The notes beneath the pieces were generated by a model. The model did no database searches. It was not told the origin of the DNA and saw only the letters and a list, made by a program, of their open reading frames with translations. The position numbers and the translations under genes were made by a program. A DNA stretch of 23,195 nucleotides from a virus, in the IMG/VR virus record IMGVR_UViG_3300035034_000417, positions 1-23,195 of that record; one strand, given 5' to 3'. Within the stretch, counting starts at the first letter, position 1; the number at the start of each line of letters is the position of its first letter. This document shows positions 7,665-14,118 of the stretch, one piece after another.

Positions 7665-8837
7665 ATGAAATTATTTAATTTTTCCAGCAAAGAAAAGCCT
7701 AAAATGGCTAAAAATACTTTTTATACTGGCAATACGAGGCCGGGTCAATTGGCAATAGCTAAAGACCAGGATTTTTCAAGACCCTACATTAACACTCATG
7801 GGGGTTCGGAGTATGTTATATTCGGAGAAGACAATCTATATCCTTATGTTCTTCTGGAACTATTTCATTCTTCAGCATTTCATAGAGCTATAATGGAGTT
7901 TAAGACTAGAACTATTATGGCGGATGGACTTAAGATAACCTCTTCAGACACTTCTACTAAGGGAAAGATGGAAGCGGAAAAAGTTCGTTCTATTTTAAAT
8001 AAAGCATTTTTTAGAAGATTCGTACAAGAATATCTTATTCACGAAAGGGTTTATATTAAAGTAAATAGAAAAGATTCTACTTATTACAATAACATTGTCA
8101 TTGTCCCAGCGGAAACTATTAGATCTACTAATTTATTTAGAGAGCATAACGAAGGCTTTATTCAAGCTGACTGGAAAAGAGGATCTAGGGATAGACAGTA
8201 TATTAAACCTTTTGATAAATACAACAAAAAGGATAACATACAGTTAATTCAATATCAAGAACTAACCCCTGGGTTTGATATCTACGCAGTGCCTGGGTAT
8301 ACTTCAGCAGCTGATTGGATTTGGTTAGATTCTCAGTTTGCTTACTTCCAAAAGCAAAATATGCAAAACTCCCTTAATCCTTCTGCTATAATTAAGATCT
8401 ACGAAAAGTTTGCAAATTCACAACAAGAGAAGGAGTACATAGAAAATCTACAAGAATCGTTTATCGGAGCTCAAAATGCTGGTAAGGTTATGACATTTGT
8501 AGCTTCTGGTAAGGAGCTTGCTCCAGATATTACCATGGCGGAGCCCAATAAGTTAGATAAGTCTTTTGCCTCTGCCCAAGAGAATATAGTAAAGAATGTA
8601 TCGCGTGCTCATTTGATCAACCCAGCACTTATGGGAATAGAGTCAGCAGGTAAACTTGGAACAACTAACGAGCTAAATGAAGCTTTTACTTTATTTAATG
8701 AAGTTTGGTTGGATTCTAACCAGGATGTAATCCAGGAGAACTTGCAAGATCTTATACAAAAAATGGGATATGCTAATTTAGATGTAAAGATCCTAAGGAA
8801 GGACTTATTTTTGGAATCTATTTCTGCAGAAAATTAA
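7665..8837 (+). CDS. Portal protein
   Basis: 390 residues, in the range of compact HK97-type portals. Telling segments are an early helix with FHRAIMEFKTRTIMADGLKI (about 72-91), VIVPAETIRSTN in the middle, a polar stretch RAHLINPALMGIESAGKLG and a C-terminal helical part TNELNEAFTLFNEVWLDSNQDVIQENLQ. The pattern 'choose a start site, then NPALMG..., then a long helix' is common in portals of Bacteroidota phages. The portal forms the dodecameric DNA gate at one capsid vertex and docks TerL during packaging. Here it lies after the capsid gene and 7.6 kb before the terminase, an unusual split. The gene has an A-rich leader, AAATAAAATAAAACTTA. Confidence 0.85.
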   Translation: MKLFNFSSKEKPKMAKNTFYTGNTRPGQLAIAKDQDFSRPYINTHGGSEYVIFGEDNLYPYVLLELFHSSAFHRAIMEFKTRTIMADGLKITSSDTSTKGKMEAEKVRSILNKAFFRRFVQEYLIHERVYIKVNRKDSTYYNNIVIVPAETIRSTNLFREHNEGFIQADWKRGSRDRQYIKPFDKYNKKDNIQLIQYQELTPGFDIYAVPGYTSAADWIWLDSQFAYFQKQNMQNSLNPSAIIKIYEKFANSQQEKEYIENLQESFIGAQNAGKVMTFVASGKELAPDITMAEPNKLDKSFASAQENIVKNVSRAHLINPALMGIESAGKLGTTNELNEAFTLFNEVWLDSNQDVIQENLQDLIQKMGYANLDVKILRKDLFLESISAEN

Positions 8838-8852
8838 AAATAATAAAATAAG

Positions 8853-9350
8853 ATGAGTAACTTTATTACAGAAAATTACATAAAAGATAATTCCCCAGTA
8901 ACTGATAATGTAGATCCAAAGGATTTGTCCTCTCATATTACTGCAGCTGAGCATAATTTTTTAAGACCTATACTTGGATCTCAGTTCTATGACGAGTTAG
9001 TTGCTAAATTTAGTAATCAAACCCTTTCACCTGATGAGATTCTCCTAATGGAAAGATACATTCAGCCAGCAGTTCTTTGGAGAACGATAGCTTTAGCTCT
9101 GCCTTGGATCCAATACAATCTAAGAAATAAGGGACTTATGGTTAATACAGACGACGCTGCTGCTGCAGCAGACTTCGCACAAGTAAAATTCATGTTAAAT
9201 GAGGCTGGGGGTAGAGCAAATATTAATGAAGATCTTTTAGTTAAGTTTCTAACTAAGAATTCGAATGAGTTCCCGGAATACAAAGACCAGGACGGGCTTA
9301 CTCCTCCTGAAGGGGAGGAACCCAATTCTTCTAATTTGTTATTTTACTAA
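8853..9350 (+). CDS. Head-tail connector / head-completion protein (DUF6712-like)
   Basis: 165 residues, mostly helical. The N-terminal half (ITAAEHNFLRPILGSQFYDELVAKF... MERYIQPAVLWRTIALALPWIQYNLRNKGL) resembles the helical connector proteins that follow portal genes in Bacteroidota phages (DUF6712-like, gp6-like). Such proteins form a ring below the portal and join head to tail. It follows the portal by 15 bp behind an A-rich leader (AAAATAATAAAATAAG). The C-terminal 25 residues are Pro/Glu-rich and probably flexible. Confidence 0.65.
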   Translation: MSNFITENYIKDNSPVTDNVDPKDLSSHITAAEHNFLRPILGSQFYDELVAKFSNQTLSPDEILLMERYIQPAVLWRTIALALPWIQYNLRNKGLMVNTDDAAAAADFAQVKFMLNEAGGRANINEDLLVKFLTKNSNEFPEYKDQDGLTPPEGEEPNSSNLLFY

Positions 9351-9362
9351 AAATAATATGAG

Positions 9363-9974
9363 ATGAAAATGGAAAATTTGTGGAAAGGGACAATAGTCTT
9401 GGTTGCATCATTTTTAGCTCCAGTTAAAGGTATAGTAATAGCAACGATAGTAGTAGTACTTTTTGATTTATTAACAGGCGTATATGCTTCTTGGAAAGAG
9501 TCAATACCTATTACATCTAATAAGCTTGGTAAAATAATTCCAAAGCTTCTTCTTTACAATTTAACTATCCTGTGTGTCTACCTACTGGATCAGCATATCC
9601 TAGGGGAATTTGTTCTATTTTTCTCCAATATTTCTTTATTCGCAACCAAAATTATAGGGATGGCTATTTTCATGGTCGAATTTACCTCTATAATTAACAA
9701 TGTTGAAAGGTCTCTAAAGATCCAATTCCTTCCAATATTTAGAGGATGGATGAAAACGATACGTACAGAAGCTTCTAATGTGTCAGCAATATCTGATGAT
9801 GTAGCAAACATTAGTAGAAATATAAGAAGATCTGGCAAGGATCCAGAGGATAGGAATGGACATTTAAGAGGTGGTGAAGGTCACTTTGGAAATAATTATA
9901 ACTACTTTCCACCAGGAGAAACTGGAGGAACCGGTTCTCCTCTACCTCCAGAAGGGCATCCTCCAATATTTTAA
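9363..9974 (+). CDS. Holin (phage holin family 4-like) with a Gly/Pro-rich tail
   Basis: 203 residues. Hydrophobic segments lie at about 9-41, 60-77 and 81-112. The key block FDLLTGVYASWKESIPITSNKLGKIIPKLLLYN matches the toxin-secretion/lysis holin family (Holin_4). Holins make inner-membrane holes that free the endolysin at lysis. After the membrane part comes a polar helix, then an unusual tail of about 45 residues rich in Gly, Pro and Asn (GETGGTGSPLPPEG). No endolysin gene is seen beside it. It is the last gene of the left virion operon. ATG 9363 was chosen because it follows AAAATAATATGAG; an alternative ATG lies at 9369. Confidence 0.8.
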   Translation: MKMENLWKGTIVLVASFLAPVKGIVIATIVVVLFDLLTGVYASWKESIPITSNKLGKIIPKLLLYNLTILCVYLLDQHILGEFVLFFSNISLFATKIIGMAIFMVEFTSIINNVERSLKIQFLPIFRGWMKTIRTEASNVSAISDDVANISRNIRRSGKDPEDRNGHLRGGEGHFGNNYNYFPPGETGGTGSPLPPEGHPPIF

Positions 9975-9975
9975 C

Positions 9976-10004
9976 GAAACAATCTCCCCGTTTAATCATA
10001 TATA
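9976..10004 (+). promoter_or_regulatory. Promoter-like element A (GAAAC-16-CATATATA)
   Basis: GAAAC (9976-9980) stands 16 bp before CATATATA (9997-10004), just after the holin stop. The same pair recurs at 10763 and 10929. Any transcript would run only into the terminators at 10023-10090. The promoter role is inferred from recurrence and spacing. Confidence 0.35.
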
Positions 10005-10022
10005 GATTGCATTCATAATAAA

Positions 10023-10046
10023 TAGATCAGTCGGTCTAGTTTTTTT
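10023..10046 (+). terminator. Weak terminator-like hairpin
   Basis: TAGATC (10023-10028) pairs with GGTCTA (10033-10038), including one G-U pair, around the loop AGTC. It is followed by G and a run of T. The stem is only 6 bp, so it is probably leaky; the stronger hairpin follows at once. Confidence 0.35.
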
Positions 10047-10054
10047 AAATATAA

Positions 10055-10090
10055 AAAACCCCCGGAGAGCTTATTAACTCCGGGGGTTTT
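10055..10090. terminator. Bidirectional terminator between holin and HNH genes
   Basis: A 13-bp stem AAAACCCCCGGAG / CTCCGGGGGTTTT (10055-10067 with 10078-10090) with a 10-nt loop. T runs flank it on both strands, so it can end the plus-strand late operon and the convergent minus-strand HNH gene. Confidence 0.9.
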
Positions 10091-10108
10091 CTTTTGGAAG
10101 GGTTCTTT

Positions 10109-10654
10109 TTATATAAAAGAAGGGTCTTCAAATTTAAATTCATTTTGAGCTTTTATATACTTCTCTCCCGTATGAACTTTAAATCTAACGATCTTAGTAA
10201 CGAAATGTCTTTTAATTTGAAAGTGATGTGATATAGAAGAAATAGCAACTCCAGCTGAATAAAGTATTCTCATCTTAGCTACATCTACAGGAGGTATATT
10301 TGCATTAACGTCTTTCATACTAAATCGAAGGTTCTCCTTATGTGAAATCCATTCCAAATTTGAAACGTGATTATTTGATGTGTTCCTATCCTTATGATTA
10401 ACTTCTAAACTAGGATGAGCCTTATCCAAAAAAGCATTAGCAACTAATCGATGTACATATCTATAGTTCTTTTGTCCTTTGCCTATTTTTAGGTGGACCC
10501 TCTGATATCTATGGTTTGCTCTACCTCCTGTGGCATGTGATTTTATTATATCACCGGTATAGCCATTTTTAACTTCACCCTCATCTGATATAAGATAGTT
10601 TGTCTCCTGACCGTTTAATTGGATGGCCTTCCATTTTGAATCTTGCATTTTCAT
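10109..10654 (-). CDS. HNH homing endonuclease (NUMOD4-HNH type)
   Basis: 181 residues, the only convincing minus-strand gene in the window. The N-terminus (WKAIQLNGQETNYLISDEGEVKN) is a NUMOD4 DNA-binding motif. The HNH core is YRYVHRLVANAFL, then EVNHKDRNTSNNHVSNLEWIS (His68, Asn86-His87, Asn94/95). The C-terminal part (DVAKMRILYSAGVAISSISHHFQIKRHFVTKIV) looks like a helix-turn-helix specificity module. Free-standing enzymes of this type nick or cut DNA at a specific site and spread by repair. It lies alone between terminators, facing the late operon, so it is probably a mobile insertion in an intergenic region. ATG 10654 was chosen because it follows TTTTTAAAAATAATT; a GTG at 10672 would add six residues. 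Confidence 0.88.
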   Translation of the reverse strand: MKMQDSKWKAIQLNGQETNYLISDEGEVKNGYTGDIIKSHATGGRANHRYQRVHLKIGKGQKNYRYVHRLVANAFLDKAHPSLEVNHKDRNTSNNHVSNLEWISHKENLRFSMKDVNANIPPVDVAKMRILYSAGVAISSISHHFQIKRHFVTKIVRFKVHTGEKYIKAQNEFKFEDPSFI

Positions 10655-10739
10655 AATTATTTTTAAAAACACCAGTCGGGATGTTTACTTCTTATATATT
10701 ACCATTAGTACAAACTTCTTGGAGCAATTGCCCTTTCGA

Positions 10740-10762
10740 ATCGTTAGATTATTGTTAAAGTT
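10740..10762 (+). repeat. 23-bp direct repeat, copy 1
   Basis: The repeat starts ATCGTTAGATTATTGTTA and ends GTT. It matches copy 2 (10893-10915) at 22 of 23 positions. It abuts GAAAC of promoter-like element B. It could be an operator for a phage regulator or an upstream promoter element. Confidence 0.8.
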
Positions 10763-10792
10763 GAAACAAAGGTTTATATTCTGACATATATA
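10763..10792 (+). promoter_or_regulatory. Promoter-like element B (GAAAC-17-CATATATA)
   Basis: GAAAC (10763-10767) and CATATATA (10785-10792), 17 bp apart, directly downstream of repeat copy 1. Transcription would begin near 10799 and meet a terminator at 10828-10857, giving a very short RNA. Confidence 0.4.
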
Positions 10793-10798
10793 GGATGT

Positions 10799-10857
10799 AA
10801 CTTATTTTTAGTCTCTGACAGTTATAAGGGCCAGTTTTGAACTTCTGGTCCTTTTTT
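10799..10857 (+). ncRNA. Possible short RNA or attenuated leader
   Basis: If element B is a promoter, the product up to the terminator is only about 60 nt and has no ORF of note. It may be a small regulatory RNA, or a leader whose terminator is relieved by antitermination to reach the replication genes. This is inference from promoter-terminator spacing alone. Confidence 0.25.
10828..10857 (+). terminator. Rho-independent terminator between the two promoter-like elements
   Basis: GGGCCAG (10828-10834) pairs with CTGGTCC (10845-10851), one G-U pair. The loop is 10 nt, followed by a run of six T. Two more A-T pairs can extend the stem. Confidence 0.75.
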
Positions 10858-10892
10858 GTGGTAATTTAGTTAGAACCTCCGTACACCAAGGT

Positions 10893-10915
10893 ATCGTTAG
10901 ATTATTGTTAGAGTT
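10893..10915 (+). repeat. 23-bp direct repeat, copy 2
   Basis: Same as copy 1 except for one A-to-G change near its end. It starts 55 bp before the CATATATA of element C, while copy 1 starts 45 bp before that of element B, a difference of about one helical turn. Confidence 0.8.
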
Positions 10916-10928
10916 CGTAGAATGACCC

Positions 10929-10955
10929 GAAACTTTACGTCATGTTGCATATATA
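10929..10955 (+). promoter_or_regulatory. Promoter-like element C ahead of the replication genes
   Basis: GAAAC (10929-10933) and CATATATA (10948-10955), 14 bp apart, followed by AT. Transcription would start near 10962, leaving a short A-rich leader before the ATG at 10980. It is the best-placed promoter for the replication operon. Confidence 0.45.
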
Positions 10956-10979
10956 ATAGACAACAAACAAATAATCATT

Positions 10980-11258
10980 ATGAGACAAATAAAACAATTA
11001 CCTTTTAATTCTAAAGACTGGAGAGGAGACGTAAGAATATCTAGACTTAATCTACAACAAAAAGGCTTCTATCTAGAGTTAATGAATGAATGTATATTAA
11101 CTGAATCTGATAGACTAAAACTAGATTTGAATTATTATGCTAGACTATTCAGAACGAGAAATACCTCAATATCAAATGTACTAGGGGTATTACAAAAAAC
11201 TGGGCTATTAAAAATAGAGAATGATATTATAATACTTCATATCATGGAGGAATATTAA
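10980..11258 (+). CDS. DUF1376-like replication-associated protein
   Basis: 92 residues. The start PFNSKDWRGDVRISRLNLQQKGFYLELMNEC follows the pattern of DUF1376 proteins (aromatic, D-W, then a run ending L-x2-Q/E-x-G-x-Y-x-x-L-x-x). These are winged-helix-like domains found in phage replication regions. The later part (YARLFRTRNTSISNVLGVLQKTGLLKIENDIIILHIM) also fits a winged helix. It is the first gene after the control region and precedes the initiator by 32 bp. A DNA-binding or replication accessory role is likely; a specific activity is unknown. Confidence 0.65.
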   Translation: MRQIKQLPFNSKDWRGDVRISRLNLQQKGFYLELMNECILTESDRLKLDLNYYARLFRTRNTSISNVLGVLQKTGLLKIENDIIILHIMEEY

Positions 11259-11290
11259 TATAAAACAGAGACTAAAAATAAAGAATTAAA

Positions 11291-12316
11291 ATGAGCAAAA
11301 AACAAGGATGGATAAAGATCCACAGAGACCTACTAGATTCTAACTTCTGGAAACTAGCAAAAGGAGAAAAGCTTTCTAAGAGAGAAGCTTGGCTAGAAAT
11401 ACTACTTCTAGCTAATCATTCTACCTCTAAATTTATGAATAACGGGATTATAACTATAGTGGAAAGAGGTCAATTAGCTAGGACTAAAGTTGCACTCTCA
11501 AAACGTTGGAATTGGAATATAAAAACGGTAAGAAAATTCTTAAAAAAGCTAGAAAGTACCCAACAGATTACTCAAGAGATATCTAACTCTACTACTATTA
11601 TAACAGTGGTTAATTATGAAAAATATCAGAATTTAGAGGTCCCCCGTACCCAACAGAGTACCCAACAGAGTACCCAACAGAGTACCCAACAGAGTACCTA
11701 CATACAAGAATGTAATAAGAATATACTAAAGAATGTAAAAGAACAACAAGCACCGGACGAGCCGGATTTGTGTGTTGAGAATCTTGATAAGCTTTCAGGA
11801 AAGAATGAAAGAGATATTAGTAAAGATCCTTTAGGTGAGTATCAATTTACCGAACCTTTAGGGCAATCTATCCTAATGGAAATAGATAAGGAATCAGAAT
11901 GGTCATCTTTCATAAAGCTTTATCCTTCAGAAGGTGATATGGGGCTAAAAAACAAATCAGGAAGAGGGGCAGCTAAAAAGAGATTTTTTAAGTTCTCTCC
12001 AGATGATAGGCTTAGAATTGTTCAAGAGCTTAAAAATGCTCAGCCCTTCATATTGAAAAATAGTTATTTAAGCTGGATGTCAAGTCTACTTAAGAACAAT
12101 ACTGAAGCAAATTCGTTAATTGAGAAGATTAGAGCTATAAAACCTACAGTAGATAATTCAAAGACTAAAGGACATCGTATGATGGACATGCATCAAGGCT
12201 CGCTTAAGCCTGATGGCACTAAGGATTATTCTAAAGCACCTCCAGGCACTAATGTTAATGTTATAGATGGTAATGCAAGAATTGCTGAACTTCGAGCAAA
12301 AGGAATGATAAAATAA
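11291..12316 (+). CDS. Replication initiator / replisome organiser (DnaD or lambda-O-like)
   Basis: 341 residues. The first 110 form a winged-helix unit: GWIKIHRDLLDSNFW, then SKREAWLEILLLANH, and later RGQLARTKVALSKRWNWNIKTVRKFLKKLE. This architecture is common in phage replication initiators. A repeated STQQ linker follows at about 119-135. The C-terminal part (EWSSFIKLYPSEGDMGLKNKSGRGAAKKRFFKFSPDDRLRIVQELKNAQ) is helical and could contact the helicase loader. The gene directly precedes the DnaC-like gene, the order seen for initiator and loader in many phages. DNA encoding the linker carries 12-bp iterons, suggesting the origin lies inside this gene, as in lambda O. The family name is tentative. 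Confidence 0.7.
   Translation: MSKKQGWIKIHRDLLDSNFWKLAKGEKLSKREAWLEILLLANHSTSKFMNNGIITIVERGQLARTKVALSKRWNWNIKTVRKFLKKLESTQQITQEISNSTTIITVVNYEKYQNLEVPRTQQSTQQSTQQSTQQSTYIQECNKNILKNVKEQQAPDEPDLCVENLDKLSGKNERDISKDPLGEYQFTEPLGQSILMEIDKESEWSSFIKLYPSEGDMGLKNKSGRGAAKKRFFKFSPDDRLRIVQELKNAQPFILKNSYLSWMSSLLKNNTEANSLIEKIRAIKPTVDNSKTKGHRMMDMHQGSLKPDGTKDYSKAPPGTNVNVIDGNARIAELRAKGMIK
11556..11738 (+). other. Candidate replication origin inside the initiator gene
   Basis: The 12-mer GTACCCAACAGA occurs once at 11556-11567 and four times in tandem at 11646-11693. An AT-rich stretch follows (11699-11745), with AGAATGTAA repeated at 11707 and 11730. Iterons inside the initiator gene beside an AT-rich unwinding region is the layout of the lambda origin. 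Origin function is inferred. Confidence 0.45.
11646..11698 (+). repeat. 12-bp tandem iteron-like array
   Basis: Four exact tandem copies of GTACCCAACAGA and a partial fifth (GTACC). They code S-T-Q-Q. All copies use the same codons. The spacing places each copy about one helical turn apart. Confidence 0.9.
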
Positions 12317-12348
12317 TAATTACATTTAAAAATAAACAAATAAAAATC

Positions 12349-12951
12349 ATGAACACACTAGAAATAAACAGAATCGAATTAGATACACTATTAGAAATTC
12401 AAAATTGGTCCGCTTTAGGTTTAGACCCGTATAAAGGGCTTCTCCTTCATGGTAATATAGGAACTGGTAAGACTACATTCTTTCTTGATAATTTTTTTCC
12501 TACCCTAGATAAACAACTTCATTTTGGCTCTCGTGAAGGTAGGTTCTCAGGAAATGTTAAGACTTTAGTTAGAGAACTTAAGAGAGCAGCGGCAGCCAAA
12601 GAAGAAAACGCATACTCAAAAATGCAGGAGTATTATCTATCCCATGGTATGTTATTAGATGATCTCGGTAGAGAGGCTAAAGACGTTAAGATTTATGGTA
12701 ATAGTGAACAACCTGTTGTTGATCTTTTAGAGAAATATTATGAAGGATTTAAAACTAGTATAAATTTTTATAAGGAAAGAGGAATAGGGAATGCTCCGCA
12801 TAAATACGTACAAGCTAAATTAATACATGCGACTTCCAATATGTCTCTTGAGGAACTTTCGGCATCTTATGACTCCTATTTGTTTGATAGAATGAAAGAA
12901 ATATTTAATTTCGTATCTGTTCAGGGGGGATCTTTAAGAGATGAAACCTAA
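12349..12951 (+). CDS. DnaC-like helicase-loader ATPase
   Basis: 200 residues of an AAA+ ATPase of the DnaC/IstB type. It has Walker A GNIGTGKT (35-42), Walker B MLLDDLG (101-107), sensor 1 ATSN (161-164) and an arginine finger region SYLFDRMKEIF (Arg181). This is close to the DnaC pattern ...SRM.EM. Loaders open the host DnaB ring and place it on DNA; no helicase gene is seen in the window, so host DnaB is the probable partner. The N-terminal helicase-binding part is short. The gene follows the initiator by 32 bp and the next small ORF overlaps its end by 11 bp. Confidence 0.85.
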   Translation: MNTLEINRIELDTLLEIQNWSALGLDPYKGLLLHGNIGTGKTTFFLDNFFPTLDKQLHFGSREGRFSGNVKTLVRELKRAAAAKEENAYSKMQEYYLSHGMLLDDLGREAKDVKIYGNSEQPVVDLLEKYYEGFKTSINFYKERGIGNAPHKYVQAKLIHATSNMSLEELSASYDSYLFDRMKEIFNFVSVQGGSLRDET

Positions 12952-13057
12952 ATGGTCCGGCCCGAAGGATGTACCCTTCATTAAAGATCCAGAAGAGAGG
13001 AGAATCCAATATGCAATAGACATAGAGAAGCTAATAGAGAAGCATAAGAATATATAA
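12941..13057 (+). CDS. Small unknown ORF (38 residues) overlapping the helicase loader
   Basis: Starts at ATG 12941, overlapping the loader stop by 11 bp, and encodes MKPKWSGPKDVPFIKDPEER... ending EKLIEKHKNI. Charged and helical in its second half. Overlap and same-strand context support a real coupled gene, but it is very short and has no recognised relatives. Confidence 0.5.
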   Translation: MKPKWSGPKDVPFIKDPEERRIQYAIDIEKLIEKHKNI

Positions 13058-13082
13058 AGAACTAAAAATAACTAATTATGAA

Positions 13083-13343
13083 ATGCACATTAAAGAAGGA
13101 ACAGAAGACTTACACACAGCACATATTATAAGTACATACTTAAGAATGAAGAAGCTTATAAAGAAGCAAGAAAAACAAATCGATATACTTAGAGAGAAAC
13201 ATAAGATCAAAATACAAGAATTACAATTTGAAGCTGATGAAGCTTTCCTACAATCTTTTAATGGTCAGAAGGAAATTAAATCACAATTGGCTCTTTTAGA
13301 AAGAATACATCCAAAAAAGAGCCCTGAAGATAATGGTAATTAA
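13083..13343 (+). CDS. Small coiled-coil protein of unknown function
   Basis: 86 residues, highly charged, with a likely coiled coil at about 20-70 (RMKKLIKKQEKQIDILREKH...). No catalytic motif, signal or membrane segment. It closes the replication operon. The start ATG 13083 has an A-rich leader (CTAAAAATAACTAATT). An alternative ATG 5 bp upstream opens only a 17-codon ORF in another frame. The function is unknown; a replication accessory or regulator is possible. Confidence 0.6.
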   Translation: MHIKEGTEDLHTAHIISTYLRMKKLIKKQEKQIDILREKHKIKIQELQFEADEAFLQSFNGQKEIKSQLALLERIHPKKSPEDNGN

Positions 13344-13443
13344 ATTATTTTTCTTATATTAGCCTTATAATTCAAACAAGGTCTTAATTTTAACTAACCC
13401 TCCGTTTAACTATGGAGAAAATAAACAACAAAAAAACAACATT

Positions 13444-14046
13444 ATGAAAAGCTTAACAAGATTACTCGTAATTTTAACCCTCTCTATAGGTTTTATTTCC
13501 TGTGAGAAGGATATTGTAACTCCAGGAGGGGACAGGATCTTTCCTTTAGATCCTACAGACTTTACGACGAATCCCAATAATACGGAATCCCCTGCAGGGA
13601 AGACCTATGGATACTATGGGATCCATAGGTATGAAAATATGTCATTAGTTAATGAGTACTTTATTTTAGATACTCTTTTTCATGAGGGCCTAATAGGACC
13701 AGATTCTTTATCATATCCTGAAACTTACTGTGTAACTAGATTCACATTTGAGGAGGACGGGGACTTTATTTACGATCTTTATGATATTATTGATGGACAA
13801 ATTAATACCATGTTTGGACTTAAGATATCTGGTGAATGGTCTTTAACCCCAGATTCTCTATTTAATACTAGAGATTTAGAGGAAAGATGGAATTCAGATC
13901 CAACACCAAACATGATTCTAATGGATCTAGAACCTGTTTTCCCCCTCAGAAGCTTATACCTGATCAAAGGGCAATTTCTATTTAGATATTATATTAACGA
14001 AGAAGACGGTATGATTTTTATCCAGTCTTTCAAGGAGGTTCAGTAA
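13444..14046 (+). CDS. Phage-encoded lipoprotein of unknown function
   Basis: 200 residues with a clear lipoprotein signal: basic start MKSLTR, hydrophobic stretch LLVILTLSIGF and lipobox FISC with Cys20. The next residues (EKD) are acidic/charged; charged residues after the cysteine can direct lipoproteins to the surface in Bacteroidota. The mature part is acidic with alternating strands (YGYYGIHRYENM, RFTFEEDGDFIYDLYDI, GLKISGEWSLTPDSL, YLIKGQFLFRYYI), suggesting a small beta barrel or lipocalin-like fold. It stands alone, 100 bp after the replication genes, and ends before a strong terminator, so it is probably its own unit. Superinfection exclusion, as by the T5 lipoprotein Llp, is a reasonable guess. 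The 100-bp leader shows no convincing promoter. Confidence 0.8.
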   Translation: MKSLTRLLVILTLSIGFISCEKDIVTPGGDRIFPLDPTDFTTNPNNTESPAGKTYGYYGIHRYENMSLVNEYFILDTLFHEGLIGPDSLSYPETYCVTRFTFEEDGDFIYDLYDIIDGQINTMFGLKISGEWSLTPDSLFNTRDLEERWNSDPTPNMILMDLEPVFPLRSLYLIKGQFLFRYYINEEDGMIFIQSFKEVQ

Positions 14047-14058
14047 CCCCGATACCTA

Positions 14059-14072
14059 GGGGAGGCCTCCCC
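14059..14072. repeat. Perfect 14-bp GC palindrome
   Basis: GGGGAGGCCTCCCC is fully self-complementary and lies 12 bp after the lipoprotein stop, in otherwise AT-rich DNA. It is not followed by a T run, so it is not a terminator. It might be a protein-binding site. Confidence 0.6.
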
Positions 14073-14118
14073 AATATGCCCCGTACCCTTTCCGTAACAT
14101 AGTTTTAATTAAGGTCTA

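Larger units (their letters stand above)
10673..10979. other. Non-coding control region ahead of the replication genes
   Basis: This roughly 300-bp stretch holds no gene. It carries two copies of a 23-bp repeat, two promoter-like elements and one terminator between them, listed separately. On the minus strand the leader of the HNH gene contains an AT-rich TAATATATAAG (about 10690-10700) that could be its promoter. Confidence 0.7.

Noticed and set aside
10028-10038. 11-mer CAGTCGGTCTA repeated at 14442
   Set aside because: Matches of this length are expected by chance in 23 kb, and the second copy lies inside a gene.
11646-11698. CRISPR-like array
   Set aside because: 12-bp units are directly adjacent without spacers and lie in frame inside a gene.
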